NCBI GenBank assembly: GCA_963742315.1
Contig: CAVULE010000001.1
Location: 186,001-250,000, forward strand
Direction of reading: 5' to 3'
DNA length: 64,000 nt
From: AV69 sp963742315
Lineage (GTDB): Bacteria > Verrucomicrobiota > Verrucomicrobiia > Chthoniobacterales > UBA10450
The notes under the pieces are model-generated. The model saw only the letters and a program-made list of their open reading frames with translations. It had not been told where the DNA came from and did not search any database. The translations under genes were made by a program, and so were the position numbers. Positions 51,501 through 60,399 of the stretch are shown here, one piece after another (the stretch's first letter is position 1; each line of letters starts with the position of its first letter).

Positions 51501-51944
51501 TCACCCTCCCAGTCTTCGAAATTCTTGACGGGCGGCTTCGCTAAAGGCTTGCAACACATCTATGGCGCCGCGGTTCACCATGTCCTCCAATTCGGGTAAA
51601 CTCTTATTGGGCGAGCGATAGGTGTTAACAATCAGGCGAGCAACTTTGTCGGCGCCTTCCACCGTGTTCCTCGCGGAAATAACGCGCATCTCGCTTATCA
51701 TCGCGTAGAGTCCAACAAGGTTTGAGATGTCAGATATCTCGTGGACGAGGGCATCCGCATACAGCTTCGAGGCTTCTTTAATAAAGGCTTTGTACAATTG
51801 CTCACGCACGGTTAGTGAGTGAGTGAGTTCCTGAACTCTGGCTTGAGTTCGCTGGGTAAGCCATGTGGCCGCGAACGATGTCACCCCGCCAATGGTTGCT
51901 CCGGCGAGTGCGGCGAGAGCGGAAATAGTCGCTGGTTCCATCAT
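51501..51944 (-). CDS. Small membrane-anchored protein, last gene of the mdt-like operon
   Basis: 147 aa. The N-terminus MMEPATISALAALAGATIGG is a membrane segment, followed by a helical domain (THSLTVREQLYKAFIKEASK, then NLVGLYAMISEMRVISARNT and VNTYRSPNKSLPELEDMVNR). The pattern recurs, as I recall it, in uncharacterised proteins encoded beside FUSC-type transporter genes of soil bacteria. It lies 11 nt after the FUSC gene on the same strand, so it is probably cotranscribed. Function unknown. Confidence 0.6.
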   Translation of the reverse strand: MMEPATISALAALAGATIGGVTSFAATWLTQRTQARVQELTHSLTVREQLYKAFIKEASKLYADALVHEISDISNLVGLYAMISEMRVISARNTVEGADKVARLIVNTYRSPNKSLPELEDMVNRGAIDVLQAFSEAARQEFRRLGG

Positions 51945-51955
51945 AATCTCTAATC

Positions 51956-53566
51956 TTAGTTAGGTATTGATTTCAGTTGTTGAACTTCGGTCACAAGTTG
52001 GGATACGAGACCGACTCGACTGTTTTTCACCTGCAGCGCTTGCATTTGCATCGTTTCGGTCCATCGAGCGAAAGCGATCGAGAGATTAGCATCGGTCTCC
52101 TCTGGGCTGTCGTGATCGACTCGCTTCGCAACGACGTTTCGTAGTTTACTCTCGGCAGCTTGCGCATCAGCTGGCAGCTGCTGCCAGGTCGCCAACGCTT
52201 CATCGCCAGCGAGTGAAGTTGCGGCGACGAACACCTCCTCAGCACGTGAAAGCGTACTTTCCAAATCACCCAATGAGGTTCGATCGCGATCCGGCGACTC
52301 CTCGAACTCGAACTGGGTTAGCTCAACATAACGGCGCGTCTGATCAAAGCTCTTCGAGGTTGCCCCGATCAGAGCATGGGCTTCCGATTTTGCCGCCGCG
52401 ATCGAAGTTTGAGGCCCGGGAATTTCGACCAGCCGCGCCAGTTGTTGAAGCGCCGCTCGCAATGCGGCCCGCAGTCGGTCGATCGTGCGCTCGGGCCAGA
52501 TATATTGGAAGACCAGGCCGGTGACGATGAGGCCAAGGAGAATTCCAACCACGCGATTGCGGACATTATCGAGATCGGTGTCGGGTGCGTAACCTTGGAA
52601 GACACTGTAGAAAAAAGCGAACGCCATCTGTAAACCCCCGTAGGAGATGAGCTCTGATCCGGTGGCAACCCAGCCGGCAATGGCAGCGGCACAGGCCACC
52701 ACCACAACAAGCGACGCGATCGTTTCCATGTGCGGCATGAGAAAGACGGTGGTGAAGAGCGCGAGTGCTCCGCCGATCACACAGCCGCCCATCCTTAGCA
52801 CACCCTTGTGCAGGGTCGCACCGGTGCTTTCCAGCGCAATGAACGTGCATGTGATCAAAGCGGTGTGGATCCCGGACCAGTCAATCGCCATATAAAAGAT
52901 GTAACAAAACATCGCTGCGAAAGTGACTTTGAGCGCAAAGTGCACGTGTGCCGGATTGGTGAACGCATCGGGCACAAAAAGGCCTTTCGGTTTCGGGAGT
53001 GCTGCCGCCTTCGGCGTGTCTGGCAGAAACAGTAAGTTCAGCACGACGCTGAGTCCGACGCCGTAAGCGATTGCGACCCACAGCCAAAGAATATCTCGAA
53101 CGAGCTGTTCAGGTGAGGGGACCGCTTCTCCGAGCGACTGCGTGACAGCGACAATAAAACCGATGAGGAATCCGAGCGGCCCGATTACAAAAACGCGGGA
53201 CAACCACATCCCAAGAAAGAGCGCGATTGCCATTCCGGGGATGCGTAGTTCGGGATGGCCATAGGTGAACTTGTAAAGCAGGAGAGTAATGCCAATGCCG
53301 ATCGTCAGGCCGATAAACCCACCCACTGCAACAATTGTCGTCTTAAGCTTGGTTTCCTGGGAAACGAAGAAAGCCATGTAGGCGGTAACAGACAACTCCG
53401 GCACCTGGAGCGTCATCGAAATGATCACGCATAACACCGCGGCACCGACAATAATCGCTGTTCTGCGAGCGCGTCCAGGCGTCGGTGCCAACTCGCGTTT
53501 GAACCACTCAAGAGAACCAAACGGGAGTATCGCCGGTTCCACTGGGCTTGCACTGATCGCGCTCAT
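51956..53566 (-). CDS. FUSC-family inner-membrane transporter component (MdtO/AaeB-like)
   Basis: 536 aa. N-terminal half: six membrane segments (TAIIVGAAVLCVIISMTLQV, KTTIVAVGGFIGLTIGIGIT, GMAIALFLGMWLSRVFVIGP and others). A second FUSC half follows from about residue 205 (KVTFAAMFCYIFYMAIDWSG, CTFIALESTGATLHKGVLRM with GG, GWVATGSELISYGGLQMAFA). The C-terminal ~180 residues are a coiled cytoplasmic domain. The FUSC (fusaric acid resistance) family exports aromatic acids with a membrane-fusion partner. The ATG overlaps the partner gene stop (ATGA). Confidence 0.85.
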   Translation of the reverse strand: MSAISASPVEPAILPFGSLEWFKRELAPTPGRARRTAIIVGAAVLCVIISMTLQVPELSVTAYMAFFVSQETKLKTTIVAVGGFIGLTIGIGITLLLYKFTYGHPELRIPGMAIALFLGMWLSRVFVIGPLGFLIGFIVAVTQSLGEAVPSPEQLVRDILWLWVAIAYGVGLSVVLNLLFLPDTPKAAALPKPKGLFVPDAFTNPAHVHFALKVTFAAMFCYIFYMAIDWSGIHTALITCTFIALESTGATLHKGVLRMGGCVIGGALALFTTVFLMPHMETIASLVVVVACAAAIAGWVATGSELISYGGLQMAFAFFYSVFQGYAPDTDLDNVRNRVVGILLGLIVTGLVFQYIWPERTIDRLRAALRAALQQLARLVEIPGPQTSIAAAKSEAHALIGATSKSFDQTRRYVELTQFEFEESPDRDRTSLGDLESTLSRAEEVFVAATSLAGDEALATWQQLPADAQAAESKLRNVVAKRVDHDSPEETDANLSIAFARWTETMQMQALQVKNSRVGLVSQLVTEVQQLKSIPN

Positions 53567-54693
53567 CTAGCGGGCGGTCCGTCGATAATCGCCACAGCTG
53601 ACGCTCCCATGCGAAACAGGTTGGGATCGGGATTCTCGACTTCGATCCGCACGGGAAACCGTTGCGCCACCCGGACCCAGTTCAGTTCGCGTTTCACATA
53701 CGGTACACCGGCGGGCGGTAGATCGATCTCGCCCTCTGGGGTAACTGCCCATCCGATTCCCTGCACCTTTCCGCGAAACCGCTGGTTAGGCGCGGAGACA
53801 AGGTAAACAGTCGCCGGACTTCCTGGAGCCATGTGGCGAAGCTCGCGCTCGCGAAAATTTGCCACCACGTACCATTTTGTCGTATCGAGAAGTGAGAATA
53901 CCGGCACGCCGACGCTGGCGTAAGCGCCGCCGGAGATATTTAAATTTATGACTCGGCCGTCAAAGGGTGCGGTCACTTTGCAGTAGGAGAGATCCAACTC
54001 AGCTTGTTTAACAGCTGCAACCGCGCCGGGCCGTTGCGCAAGCAACGTTTGTAATTGGCTTAGCTGCGCTCGCGCCTGGTTAAGTTTTTGCTCTTCTGCC
54101 GCTACTTCCTGTGCGGCTACCGCAACCTTTGTTCGCGCCTCGTCGACTTGTTCCGCCGTCGCGAAATGTTTCGCCAGCAGCGGCTCGAGCCGGTGCAACG
54201 TATCCCCCGATTGTTTCAGTTGCGCCGTCGCGCGTTGGACACCAGCCTCAGCGGCCTTGACTCCGAATTTCAACTCCTCGTCCTGCGCGCGTCCGACTTC
54301 TATTTGTTGGTCCAGAGCTGCAAGCGCGGATTTCGCTTTATCTAGCGCTTGCTCATAATCGGCCGGATCGATTTGGAAAAGCAGATCGCCCTGTTTTACC
54401 AACTGGTTGTCCTGGACGGCGAGTTTAACGATCTGGCCGCGGGCGCGTGGAACGATTCCGACGACATTCGCTCGCGCGGCGGCATCGTCGGTGCGTGGAT
54501 GGCGCTCCAGCACACTCCAAACATAAAGCGTTAGAACAACTGCACCAAATACGATCAACAATGCGACGAGCTTGCGAATAAGCTTCTGGCGCTCAGCCGC
54601 ATCTTTTGCCGCCTGGGTGGGACCCTGTGTTGCGGTCGCCGCACGTGCTCGATTCGCGGTCTCATGATCCGACAGAGCAATTGGCTCACTCAT
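53563..54693 (-). CDS. Membrane-fusion protein (MdtN/EmrA-like, HlyD family)
   Basis: 376 aa. One N-terminal membrane segment (LVALLIVFGAVVLTLYVWSV, residues ~41-60), then the lipoyl half-motif VPRARGQIVKLAVQDNQLVK, the long coiled hairpin (YEQALDKAKSALAALDQQIE to AVKQAELDLSYCKVTAPFDG), the second lipoyl half RVINLNISGGAYASVGVPVF and a barrel (FRERELRHMAPGSPATVYLV). Pairs with the FUSC protein and the outer-membrane factor to span the envelope, as in mdtNOP. No lipobox. The 20 nt between it and the ytcA-like gene supports one operon. Confidence 0.88.
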   Translation of the reverse strand: MSEPIALSDHETANRARAATATQGPTQAAKDAAERQKLIRKLVALLIVFGAVVLTLYVWSVLERHPRTDDAAARANVVGIVPRARGQIVKLAVQDNQLVKQGDLLFQIDPADYEQALDKAKSALAALDQQIEVGRAQDEELKFGVKAAEAGVQRATAQLKQSGDTLHRLEPLLAKHFATAEQVDEARTKVAVAAQEVAAEEQKLNQARAQLSQLQTLLAQRPGAVAAVKQAELDLSYCKVTAPFDGRVINLNISGGAYASVGVPVFSLLDTTKWYVVANFRERELRHMAPGSPATVYLVSAPNQRFRGKVQGIGWAVTPEGEIDLPPAGVPYVKRELNWVRVAQRFPVRIEVENPDPNLFRMGASAVAIIDGPPAR

Positions 54694-54712
54694 GATCTGT
54701 AGGCTTGTAGAG

Positions 54713-55060
54713 TTAGTTGTGGTAGAAGACGATCCAGGTGCCGAAGGTATAAATCAGCATCAAACACGTGTAGATGAGCGGTGCCGGAAAAGCGTAACCT
54801 TCCAAATGATACGCTCGAATAATCCATCGGCTGATTAGCGTCAGAGTCAGTCCGCTTACAATGCAGATCATCCAGGCCGGAAAATAGGAACCGAGAATAT
54901 CGATCGTAGGCGATCGGTGACTCAATGGTCGAACCACGAAGATCAATGCCCAGATTAGCAGGAGCAGGCCGGCAACCCTGACGGGCCGGGACGAAAGGCG
55001 CCGGACTCGTGGAGGATTGTTGCCGCTGCTCGGGGCGACTTGCGCAAATTCCGTTTTCAT
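54713..55060 (-). CDS. ytcA: YtcA-like small membrane protein
   Basis: 115 aa. An N-terminal basic tail, then three membrane segments (VAGLLLLIWALIFVVRPLSH, SYFPAWMICIVSGLTLTLIS, PAPLIYTCLMLIYTFGTWIV). The size, the position next to an MdtN-like gene and the FPAWMICIVSG..L pattern match the YtcA family, whose gene sits beside mdtNOP in Enterobacteria. The ATG overlaps the stop of the TolC-like gene (ATGA). A helper of unknown mechanism. Confidence 0.7.
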   Translation of the reverse strand: MKTEFAQVAPSSGNNPPRVRRLSSRPVRVAGLLLLIWALIFVVRPLSHRSPTIDILGSYFPAWMICIVSGLTLTLISRWIIRAYHLEGYAFPAPLIYTCLMLIYTFGTWIVFYHN

Positions 55061-56647
55061 CTTCGCGGCTGGCTAACTACTGGCGGCGTGGGGCGGGCGA
55101 GATCGCCAACGCTCAACGCAAGGGCGGCTTGACTGGTGTAAATTGCTGACTGCGTGTCGTGACTGGTCGCAAGCGCAGTGGTGAGGTTACGTTCCGTACT
55201 GACAACCTCGGGATATGTGCTCAACCCTTGCTTGTACGATTCCAACACTGCGTCGAACGCGCTCTTCGAAGCGGTCAGTAATTTTTCGGCCGCGTCCTGT
55301 TTCTTAAGCGCGGTTCTGTAACCGGTGTACGCCTTCCATACATCTCGCGCAGCCGAGTCGCGTGCTCCAGCAAGTTCGTTCTCAGCTTGATGCAGGTCGG
55401 CCTCGGCCATGTCGAGTTTGTGCTGGCGCGCGAACCCGTCGAAGATCGGCACGTTCATAGTGAGAAACGCGCCAAAAGTTGGCCGGGCGCCACCGAAAAA
55501 GTCCGAGTTTGCAATGCTGACGTCCAGCTCGGTTTCGGAAACGTGGGCATCCAATGTAACCTTCGGATAGTACTCGGCGCGGATCTGCAGAATCCCCTGT
55601 TCCTTGGCGCGGACATTGGCAAGTTTCGCGACCAGATCCGGTCGTTGGGACAAAGCCTTTGCGATCAGTTCACCCACGGAGTCTGCCGTCTGAGCATCCA
55701 GATGATTTTTTTCCGGCAGATCTGCCACTTTGAGCGACACGGTTGGCAGAAGACCGATGCTCTCGATGAGAGCTACTCGCGCATCGCTCTCCACGCCGAG
55801 GCTTGCCTGAACGTCAAAATTTGATTGTGCACTCTGCTGTTCGGCCTGGAGCAGTTCAGGTTTGGTGGCGAGCCCGTTATCGAACCGGGCCTGCGCTGCC
55901 TGCTCCACGGTTTTCGCCGCGTCCAGCGCGCTCTGAGTTACTATCACCTTTTGCCGCGCGTTGCCGAGTTGGTAGAAGCGGTCGGTCACATCAAACACAA
56001 TTTTTTGGTGCGTTCCGTTAAAGCCGACATTTGCCATCATGAGCCGCTCGCGTGCTGCTGCCCTGGTCGCTTTTCGTTCGCCAAAATCGAGCAGCAGCCA
56101 TTTCGCGTTTAACTCAGCACGCGCCAGCAACGATTCGGTGATTAAGGGTACTGCCGCCGACAATCTCCACGTTGGGGAGATTGCCGTTCGTTGGCGGCGG
56201 TTGCAGCTTCGTCCGCAACGTTGGAAACGGAATAAAGGCCCGGTCGTATCCTCCCGCCGCAGCGGCGACGATGTACGGGTAATAGGCGCTCTCGGTCAGA
56301 CCGACGGCAGCCGCTGCCTGTCGAGCCCGTTCCCATGCAACGCGTGTTTCCGGGTTACTGCGCTGCGCGATATCAATCAGCTCGGCGAGATTGTAAGTCT
56401 TGCGCGGATCGATCGCCGGCAAATAGCGTCGTTCAGCTTCAGTCGGTTGGTAATGGCGAAGTTCTCCTTCGTATGTCGGAAGGGGTGGCGGTTCCCAAGG
56501 CCTCACCGGCGATGGAGGAGCATCATCGCGAGCAAAGGCGATCCCGATAATCATGAAAAATTGTAGGACTACACCGATAACAGGAGACCGTTTCACGATA
56601 CTGTTATCAAGGATTGTCTGGGAAGCGTCGAGCGCAGATGCAGTCAT
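55057..56647 (-). CDS. TolC-like outer-membrane factor (one frameshift)
   Basis: About 529 aa once a one-base shift near 56140 is corrected. N-part: a signal region (VIGVVLQFFMIIGIAFARDD), then KTYNLAELIDIAQRSNPETR with VAWERARQAAAAVGLTESAY. C-part: TDRFYQLGNARQKVIVTQSA, PELLQAEQQSAQSNFDVQAS, RPDLVAKLANVRAKEQGILQ (second repeat), AYTGYRTALKKQDAAEKLLT and YKQGLSTYPEVVSTERNLTT. This is the two-repeat coiled-coil plan of the MdtP/TolC channel. The N-part stops at 56114, and the C-part frame opens upstream of it. The start is uncertain: ATG 56647 or GTG 56596. Confidence 0.8.
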
Positions 56648-56840
56648 TGTAATCCTCGGGAGTCGGTGCAGCTTCCCCAAGCTCGTTCTCGTAATTGAAA
56701 AGTCCCGGTGACAACCAAGCTCTCTCAGAACTTGGCGGCGCGTCATTGCGTGCCTGTATGACGCTGATCGCCAGAAGCATTTGACCGATTAGCGACACTG
56801 GCACCCGCAACGTCCGCCGGCTGGATTTCGTGTGCTTCAT
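56607..56840 (-). pseudogene. Duplicated N-terminal fragment of the outer-membrane factor
   Basis: The frame SLIGQMLLAISVIQARNDAP then PSSERAWLSPGLFNYENELG resembles the start of the TolC-like protein (VIGVVLQFFMIIGIAFARDDAPPSPVRPW...YEGEL). It ends after ~77 codons. It could be a short real gene, but a duplicated leader region before the full gene is more likely. Confidence 0.4.
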
Positions 56841-56848
56841 TTTGACCT

Positions 56849-56868
56849 CCCATCGCTATTGCGATGGG
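56849..56868. promoter_or_regulatory. Inverted repeat before the mdt-like operon
   Basis: CCCATCGC-TATT-GCGATGGG, 8-nt perfect arms, 9 nt before the small frame at 56840. Candidate operator. Confidence 0.4.
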
Positions 56869-56988
56869 TCAGTTTATCCAGAGTCCTACCCACTCGACAA
56901 CAAGCAACGTCGTCAGGCCCAGCCACACGACCAGAATGACACGGGATACAATGGCAGGATTAATCCTGACTAGTAGCCTTGCCCACAT
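56869..56988 (-). CDS. Candidate 39-residue membrane protein
   Basis: From ATG 56988: MWARLLVRINPAIVSRVILV, then VWLGLTTLLVVEWVGLWIN, one strong membrane segment. Overlaps another tiny candidate frame from ATG 57039 (MIAISVACGLVICLFQLDVG). No ribosome site is convincing, so low confidence. Confidence 0.3.
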   Translation of the reverse strand: MWARLLVRINPAIVSRVILVVWLGLTTLLVVEWVGLWIN

Positions 56989-57051
56989 CGAGCTGAAACA
57001 GGCAAATAACAAGGCCGCAGGCGACTGAGATTGCGATCATGGTTATTGCTT

Positions 57052-57246
57052 CTACAGGTTCAAGTTAGTAATTGCTTGTGGCTCCGAAGGTGCGAACTCC
57101 AAACGCAACTTGCAGACGCCGCAGCCAGGCCTCGCTTCCAGTCTGGTCTGCCACCGTGCAACGAGGCCCGTTGTATCGCCGCAAGTTTCCTCACGCAGCG
57201 ATTCGTGAGTGCGCATGTTGAACGTTTTGAAATTCTTTGCTTTCAT
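57052..57246 (-). CDS. Small hypothetical protein
   Basis: 64 aa, MKAKNFKTFNMRTHESLREE then TCGDTTGLVARWQTRLEARP and GCGVCKLRLEFAPSEPQ. Its ATG overlaps the stop of the next upstream gene by four (ATGA), which supports translation. Contains a CGVC pair. No family recognised. Confidence 0.45.
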   Translation of the reverse strand: MKAKNFKTFNMRTHESLREETCGDTTGLVARWQTRLEARPGCGVCKLRLEFAPSEPQAITNLNL

Positions 57247-57512
57247 AACCTCTCCATCTCTGCACCGCTTGGGAGATTGGACGGCCGTTCAGTCGGGACC
57301 ATAACCCGCGGTTCGGGAAGTACCCGCGCGGCTTGCTCGAGAAGCTCGGCCTTTGCGTCAAATTTAATCTGATCGAAGATGAGGACCTCGGTGGCGATAA
57401 GCCAGACTGTGAAACAAACCATCAGGGTGCGGAGCGGGAACGGCCGCCGCGCTGGCATCGCCGCTCCAGGGTCGCTCAGCGAATCGCCAGTTGCTAGTAT
57501 GCGACTGCTCAT
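57243..57512 (-). CDS. Small single-pass membrane hypothetical protein
   Basis: About 89 aa from ATG 57512. The hydrophobic segment RTLMVCFTVWLIATEVLIF lies at residues ~32-50; the rest is polar (AKAELLEQAARVLPEPRVMV). Overlaps both neighbours (TGATG at its start, ATGA at its end), forming a tight minus-strand group of three small genes. No function recognised. Confidence 0.45.
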   Translation of the reverse strand: MSSRILATGDSLSDPGAAMPARRPFPLRTLMVCFTVWLIATEVLIFDQIKFDAKAELLEQAARVLPEPRVMVPTERPSNLPSGAEMERL

Positions 57513-57739
57513 CACGCGATCCACCCCCATTCCTTGCCGTCCGCGCCTGGTCGCATCGGTCGATCTGACTTGCAGAAGCTGCGCAGCTCAGATGCGCGTC
57601 GAGGATCATTCGATTTCATGCTCACACGTTCGCGCGCCCGCCAGAGCACGGATATTTCGCCTTTGCGAGATTTTTCGCTGCCACTCGGGAGGTTGTCTGC
57701 AATCCCTCCTTTGGGATAAGTCCAAAGAACTACACGCAT
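57512..57739 (-). CDS. Small basic hypothetical protein
   Basis: From ATG 57739: MRVVLWTYPKGGIADNLPSG then SEKSRKGEISVLWRARERVS. No family recognised. Supported mainly by its TGATG overlap with the next small gene. Confidence 0.3.
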   Translation of the reverse strand: MRVVLWTYPKGGIADNLPSGSEKSRKGEISVLWRARERVSMKSNDPRRASELRSFCKSDRPMRPGADGKEWGWIA

Positions 57740-57815
57740 TTTAGGCCGCACCTCCGGGTTCCAATTCACGAAAGCTTGCCTTCATACGGCGCCTCGCGTT
57801 CTTGGGCGCGAATAG

Positions 57816-58229
57816 TCATGCAGCGGCACAGCATGGCAGGCTTTCCTCCACTATTCTCAGCAGATCGGATCTACGCGCCGGCTTTGCCACAATGCGATGG
57901 CCGTTGATGCGCCGACCATCGCGCGCTTCCTCTGGCGTAATCAGCGTCGTCACGAAAACGATCGGCACGCCGTGCAGCGCCCAATCCGCTTCGAGTTGCG
58001 CCACGACTTCGATGCCGTCCTCTTGCGGCATGATAAGATCGACAAGCACGAGGTCCGGTTTGAAACTGCGCCCCGTTTCCAATGCGCGGCGCGGATCGAT
58101 CACCGTGCATGCGACATATTTTCCGCTTTGGTCGAGAAGTAGCCGCGCACTGCGTGCGAACTGCGAGTTGTTGTCGACGATTAGGATCCGTGGCTTCTCG
58201 TTAGGTTCGTTAACAAATTGTTCGTTCAT
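57816..58229 (-). CDS. Stand-alone receiver-domain protein
   Basis: 137 aa. Receiver with PRILIVDNNSQFARSARLLL (the second acidic residue is Asn, N-N instead of D-D), phospho-Asp in PDLVLVDLIMPQEDGIEVVA, Thr in VPIVFVTTLITPEEA and Lys in HRIVAKPARRSDLLRIV. The DNN start weakens metal binding, so phosphorylation may be altered. No output domain. The ATG overlaps the stop of the HPr-like gene by four, so the two are made together. Confidence 0.85.
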   Translation of the reverse strand: MNEQFVNEPNEKPRILIVDNNSQFARSARLLLDQSGKYVACTVIDPRRALETGRSFKPDLVLVDLIMPQEDGIEVVAQLEADWALHGVPIVFVTTLITPEEARDGRRINGHRIVAKPARRSDLLRIVEESLPCCAAA

Positions 58230-58651
58230 ATGTTTGCTTCCTCTCTTTGACTAGCACTTCGGTCGTGTGCGTTTGTGAACAGCCGTATTTGTTCGCTCAG
58301 GGTGTTGATTCGATTCTCCCCAGGTTGCGATTGCATCAGTTGGTCGAGCACGTGCATTGCCTCTGCAGCGTCGGGCCCTTCAGCGCAGACGCGCACTGTC
58401 GATCCTTCCGGCAGGGCGAGTGTCATTAGCTCCAGGACGTTTTTGCCGTCCACTTCCTTACCATCGTAACCTACGCGCACGTTGGAGTGAAACGGCATCA
58501 TGGCGCGTACGAATCTCGCTTCCGACCAGACATAATGCCGCTTCCTTACAACGATTTCCCTTTCCAGCTTCTCCGTTCCATTCGGTTGATTGGTGACCCG
58601 ATTCGACGGCGGTGTCATGTGTCGCATAATTGCTTCAATCGTTCTGCTCAT
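58226..58651 (-). CDS. HPr-like protein lacking the phospho-histidine
   Basis: 141 aa. The HPr fold is visible: EREIVVRKRHYVWSEARFVR, AMMPFHSNVRVGYDGKEVDG, KNVLELMTLALPEGSTVRVC and AEGPDAAEAMHVLDQLM. The active-site GLHARPA segment reads VWSEARFV, so the His is gone, while the DGKEVDGK..L.LMTL.. core is well kept. An N-terminal ~35-residue extension is present. The protein cannot act as a normal PTS carrier; a regulatory or decoy role is likelier. Overlaps the receiver gene. The LysR-type operator lies in its upstream region. Confidence 0.7.
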   Translation of the reverse strand: MSRTIEAIMRHMTPPSNRVTNQPNGTEKLEREIVVRKRHYVWSEARFVRAMMPFHSNVRVGYDGKEVDGKNVLELMTLALPEGSTVRVCAEGPDAAEAMHVLDQLMQSQPGENRINTLSEQIRLFTNAHDRSASQREEANI

Positions 58652-58713
58652 ACATTTGTGCTCCGTTAGTTAAACTTTTCATGCCGATATGATCGGCCTT
58701 AGGGGTGGCATTT

Positions 58714-58756
58714 GTGAAAGACGATGTTTCTTGTCTCAGTATGCCGCCGCGGCATA
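58714..58756 (-). promoter_or_regulatory. LysR-type operator before the HPr-like gene
   Basis: Perfect palindrome TATGCCG-CCG-CGGCATA (58740-58756) plus the block GTGAAAGACGATGTTTCTTG at 58714, identical with the block before emrA. The palindrome-to-block spacing of 3 nt is the same at both. 63 nt from the ATG. Confidence 0.65.
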
Positions 58757-58818
58757 ACTGGTGATCGACTCAGTCGAGCCAGGAAATTCTTGTCCCTTTC
58801 CGATGCGCTGGGCACTTG

Positions 58819-60399
58819 TTAGTGGACAGCGATGGCGCCGGTCGGTTTGTCCACCTTCTTGAACAACCAAGCGAGTGCCGCACAAACCACGCAGACCAGC
58901 ACGCAAAAACGAAAACCATACATATAGCTCAGCAGAGAACTTTGTTGTTGGAGGATGCCGTAAAGAACTGCGAGCGATTTGTTCGTCGCTGCCCAGTTGC
59001 CAGTGTTGCTCGCGAGTGCCGTTTGGAGGTGCGCGAACTGTTGTTGAAAGTTGAAATTAAACTTCGACATGTGCCACGCGAGAGCCGCCTGGCTCGTTTG
59101 CGCGTGACGCGTAACTAATGTCGTGATCATGGAGATGCCAATGCTCCCACCGACATTGCGCACTAAGTTGAAAATGCCGGTAGCGTTACCCATCTGTTCT
59201 CGACTCAGCGTACCCAAGGCTGATGTATTCAGGGGGACAAAGATGGAACTGGTTGCCACGCCATTGATGATGATTGGCCAGAGCAAGTTACCGGGAGATA
59301 CTTGAAGGTTAATATCGCCGAGCATGAAAAGTGAATAGGCCATCAGCAGAGCACTAGCGCTGATCAGAAGGCGGTTGCTGATGTGTCCCACGAGGCGACC
59401 TACAACGATTGTCGCCGCGAATGCGCCGATGCCGCGTGGAGTGATGGCGAGACCAGCCGCCAGCGCGGTGTAATTCAGCAAATTCTGCATGAACAACGGC
59501 AGGATTGCGGTCGTGGCGTAAAGAAGCGCGCCGACCAGAAGAATCATCACTGTGCCGACAGCAAAATTACGATTCTTCAAGATGCGAAGGTCAACGATCG
59601 GAGATGGCGTAACCAGTTCGCGCACGATGAAACCGATGAAGCCTGCGGTGGAAATCACCGCACACCAGACAATCATTTTGGACCCGAACCAGTCGAGCTC
59701 CTGGCCTTTGTCGAGCATGATTTGCAAGCTCGCGAGCCAAACACTCAACAGTCCCAACCCGATATAGTCGATGTTCGCGGCCGAGGCGCGTTTCAAGTAC
59801 GGTGGATCTTCGAGAAATGCACGGATTAACACGGCGGCGAGAATGCCGATCGGTAGATTGATATAGAAGACCCACCGCCATGAGTAATTATAGGTAAGCC
59901 ATCCACCAATGGTCGGCCCCAGAATCGGCGCCACGACGATGCCCATGACAAAAACGGCCATGGCCATTCCACGTTTCTGGGGCGGGAAACTCTCGAGTAG
60001 AACGGCCTGCGATATCGGTTGCAATGCGCCACCGGCTGCGCCTTGTATCACGCGTGCCATAATTAAAAATCCGAGGCTGCCGGCCAGGCCGCACAAGGCC
60101 GACGCGAGCGTAAATAAGATGATGCAGCTAATGAGAAATCGCTTTCGACCGAAGAGCTGTCCTAACCAGTTGGTGGCGGGAAGAATGATCGCATTCGACA
60201 CCAGGTAGCTGGTTAAGACCCAGGTGGCTTCATCCGTTGAAGCGGACAGATTTCCGGCGATGTATGGAAGCGACACATTCGCCACGGACGTGTCGAGCAC
60301 CTCCATGATCGTTGCCAGCATGATCGAAATCGCGATCAGCCATGGATTGACACTCGGCTTCCACTCGTTAGGCAGCGGCGCTGCAGTATCGGCACTCAT
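58819..60399 (-). CDS. emrB: DHA2-type MFS efflux permease (EmrB/QacA-like)
   Basis: About 526 aa from ATG 60399 with 14 membrane segments. It begins NPWLIAISIMLATIMEVLDT with SVANVSLPYI (the motif D region of DHA2), then WLGQLFGRKRFLISCIILFT (G..GR..G..), RVIQGAAGGALQPISQAVLL, and GIVVAPILGPTIGGWLTYNY (motif C). C-terminal segments include FMQNLLNYTALAAGLAITPR. Drug:proton antiporter working with the EmrA-like fusion protein. Its ATG overlaps the emrA stop by four. The extension from 60429 is not needed. Confidence 0.92.
   Translation of the reverse strand: MSADTAAPLPNEWKPSVNPWLIAISIMLATIMEVLDTSVANVSLPYIAGNLSASTDEATWVLTSYLVSNAIILPATNWLGQLFGRKRFLISCIILFTLASALCGLAGSLGFLIMARVIQGAAGGALQPISQAVLLESFPPQKRGMAMAVFVMGIVVAPILGPTIGGWLTYNYSWRWVFYINLPIGILAAVLIRAFLEDPPYLKRASAANIDYIGLGLLSVWLASLQIMLDKGQELDWFGSKMIVWCAVISTAGFIGFIVRELVTPSPIVDLRILKNRNFAVGTVMILLVGALLYATTAILPLFMQNLLNYTALAAGLAITPRGIGAFAATIVVGRLVGHISNRLLISASALLMAYSLFMLGDINLQVSPGNLLWPIIINGVATSSIFVPLNTSALGTLSREQMGNATGIFNLVRNVGGSIGISMITTLVTRHAQTSQAALAWHMSKFNFNFQQQFAHLQTALASNTGNWAATNKSLAVLYGILQQQSSLLSYMYGFRFCVLVCVVCAALAWLFKKVDKPTGAIAVH

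Noticed and set aside
51331..51528. 65-codon plus-strand frame with a hydrophobic stretch
   Set aside because: No family resemblance or ribosome site; it runs into antisense of the next gene.
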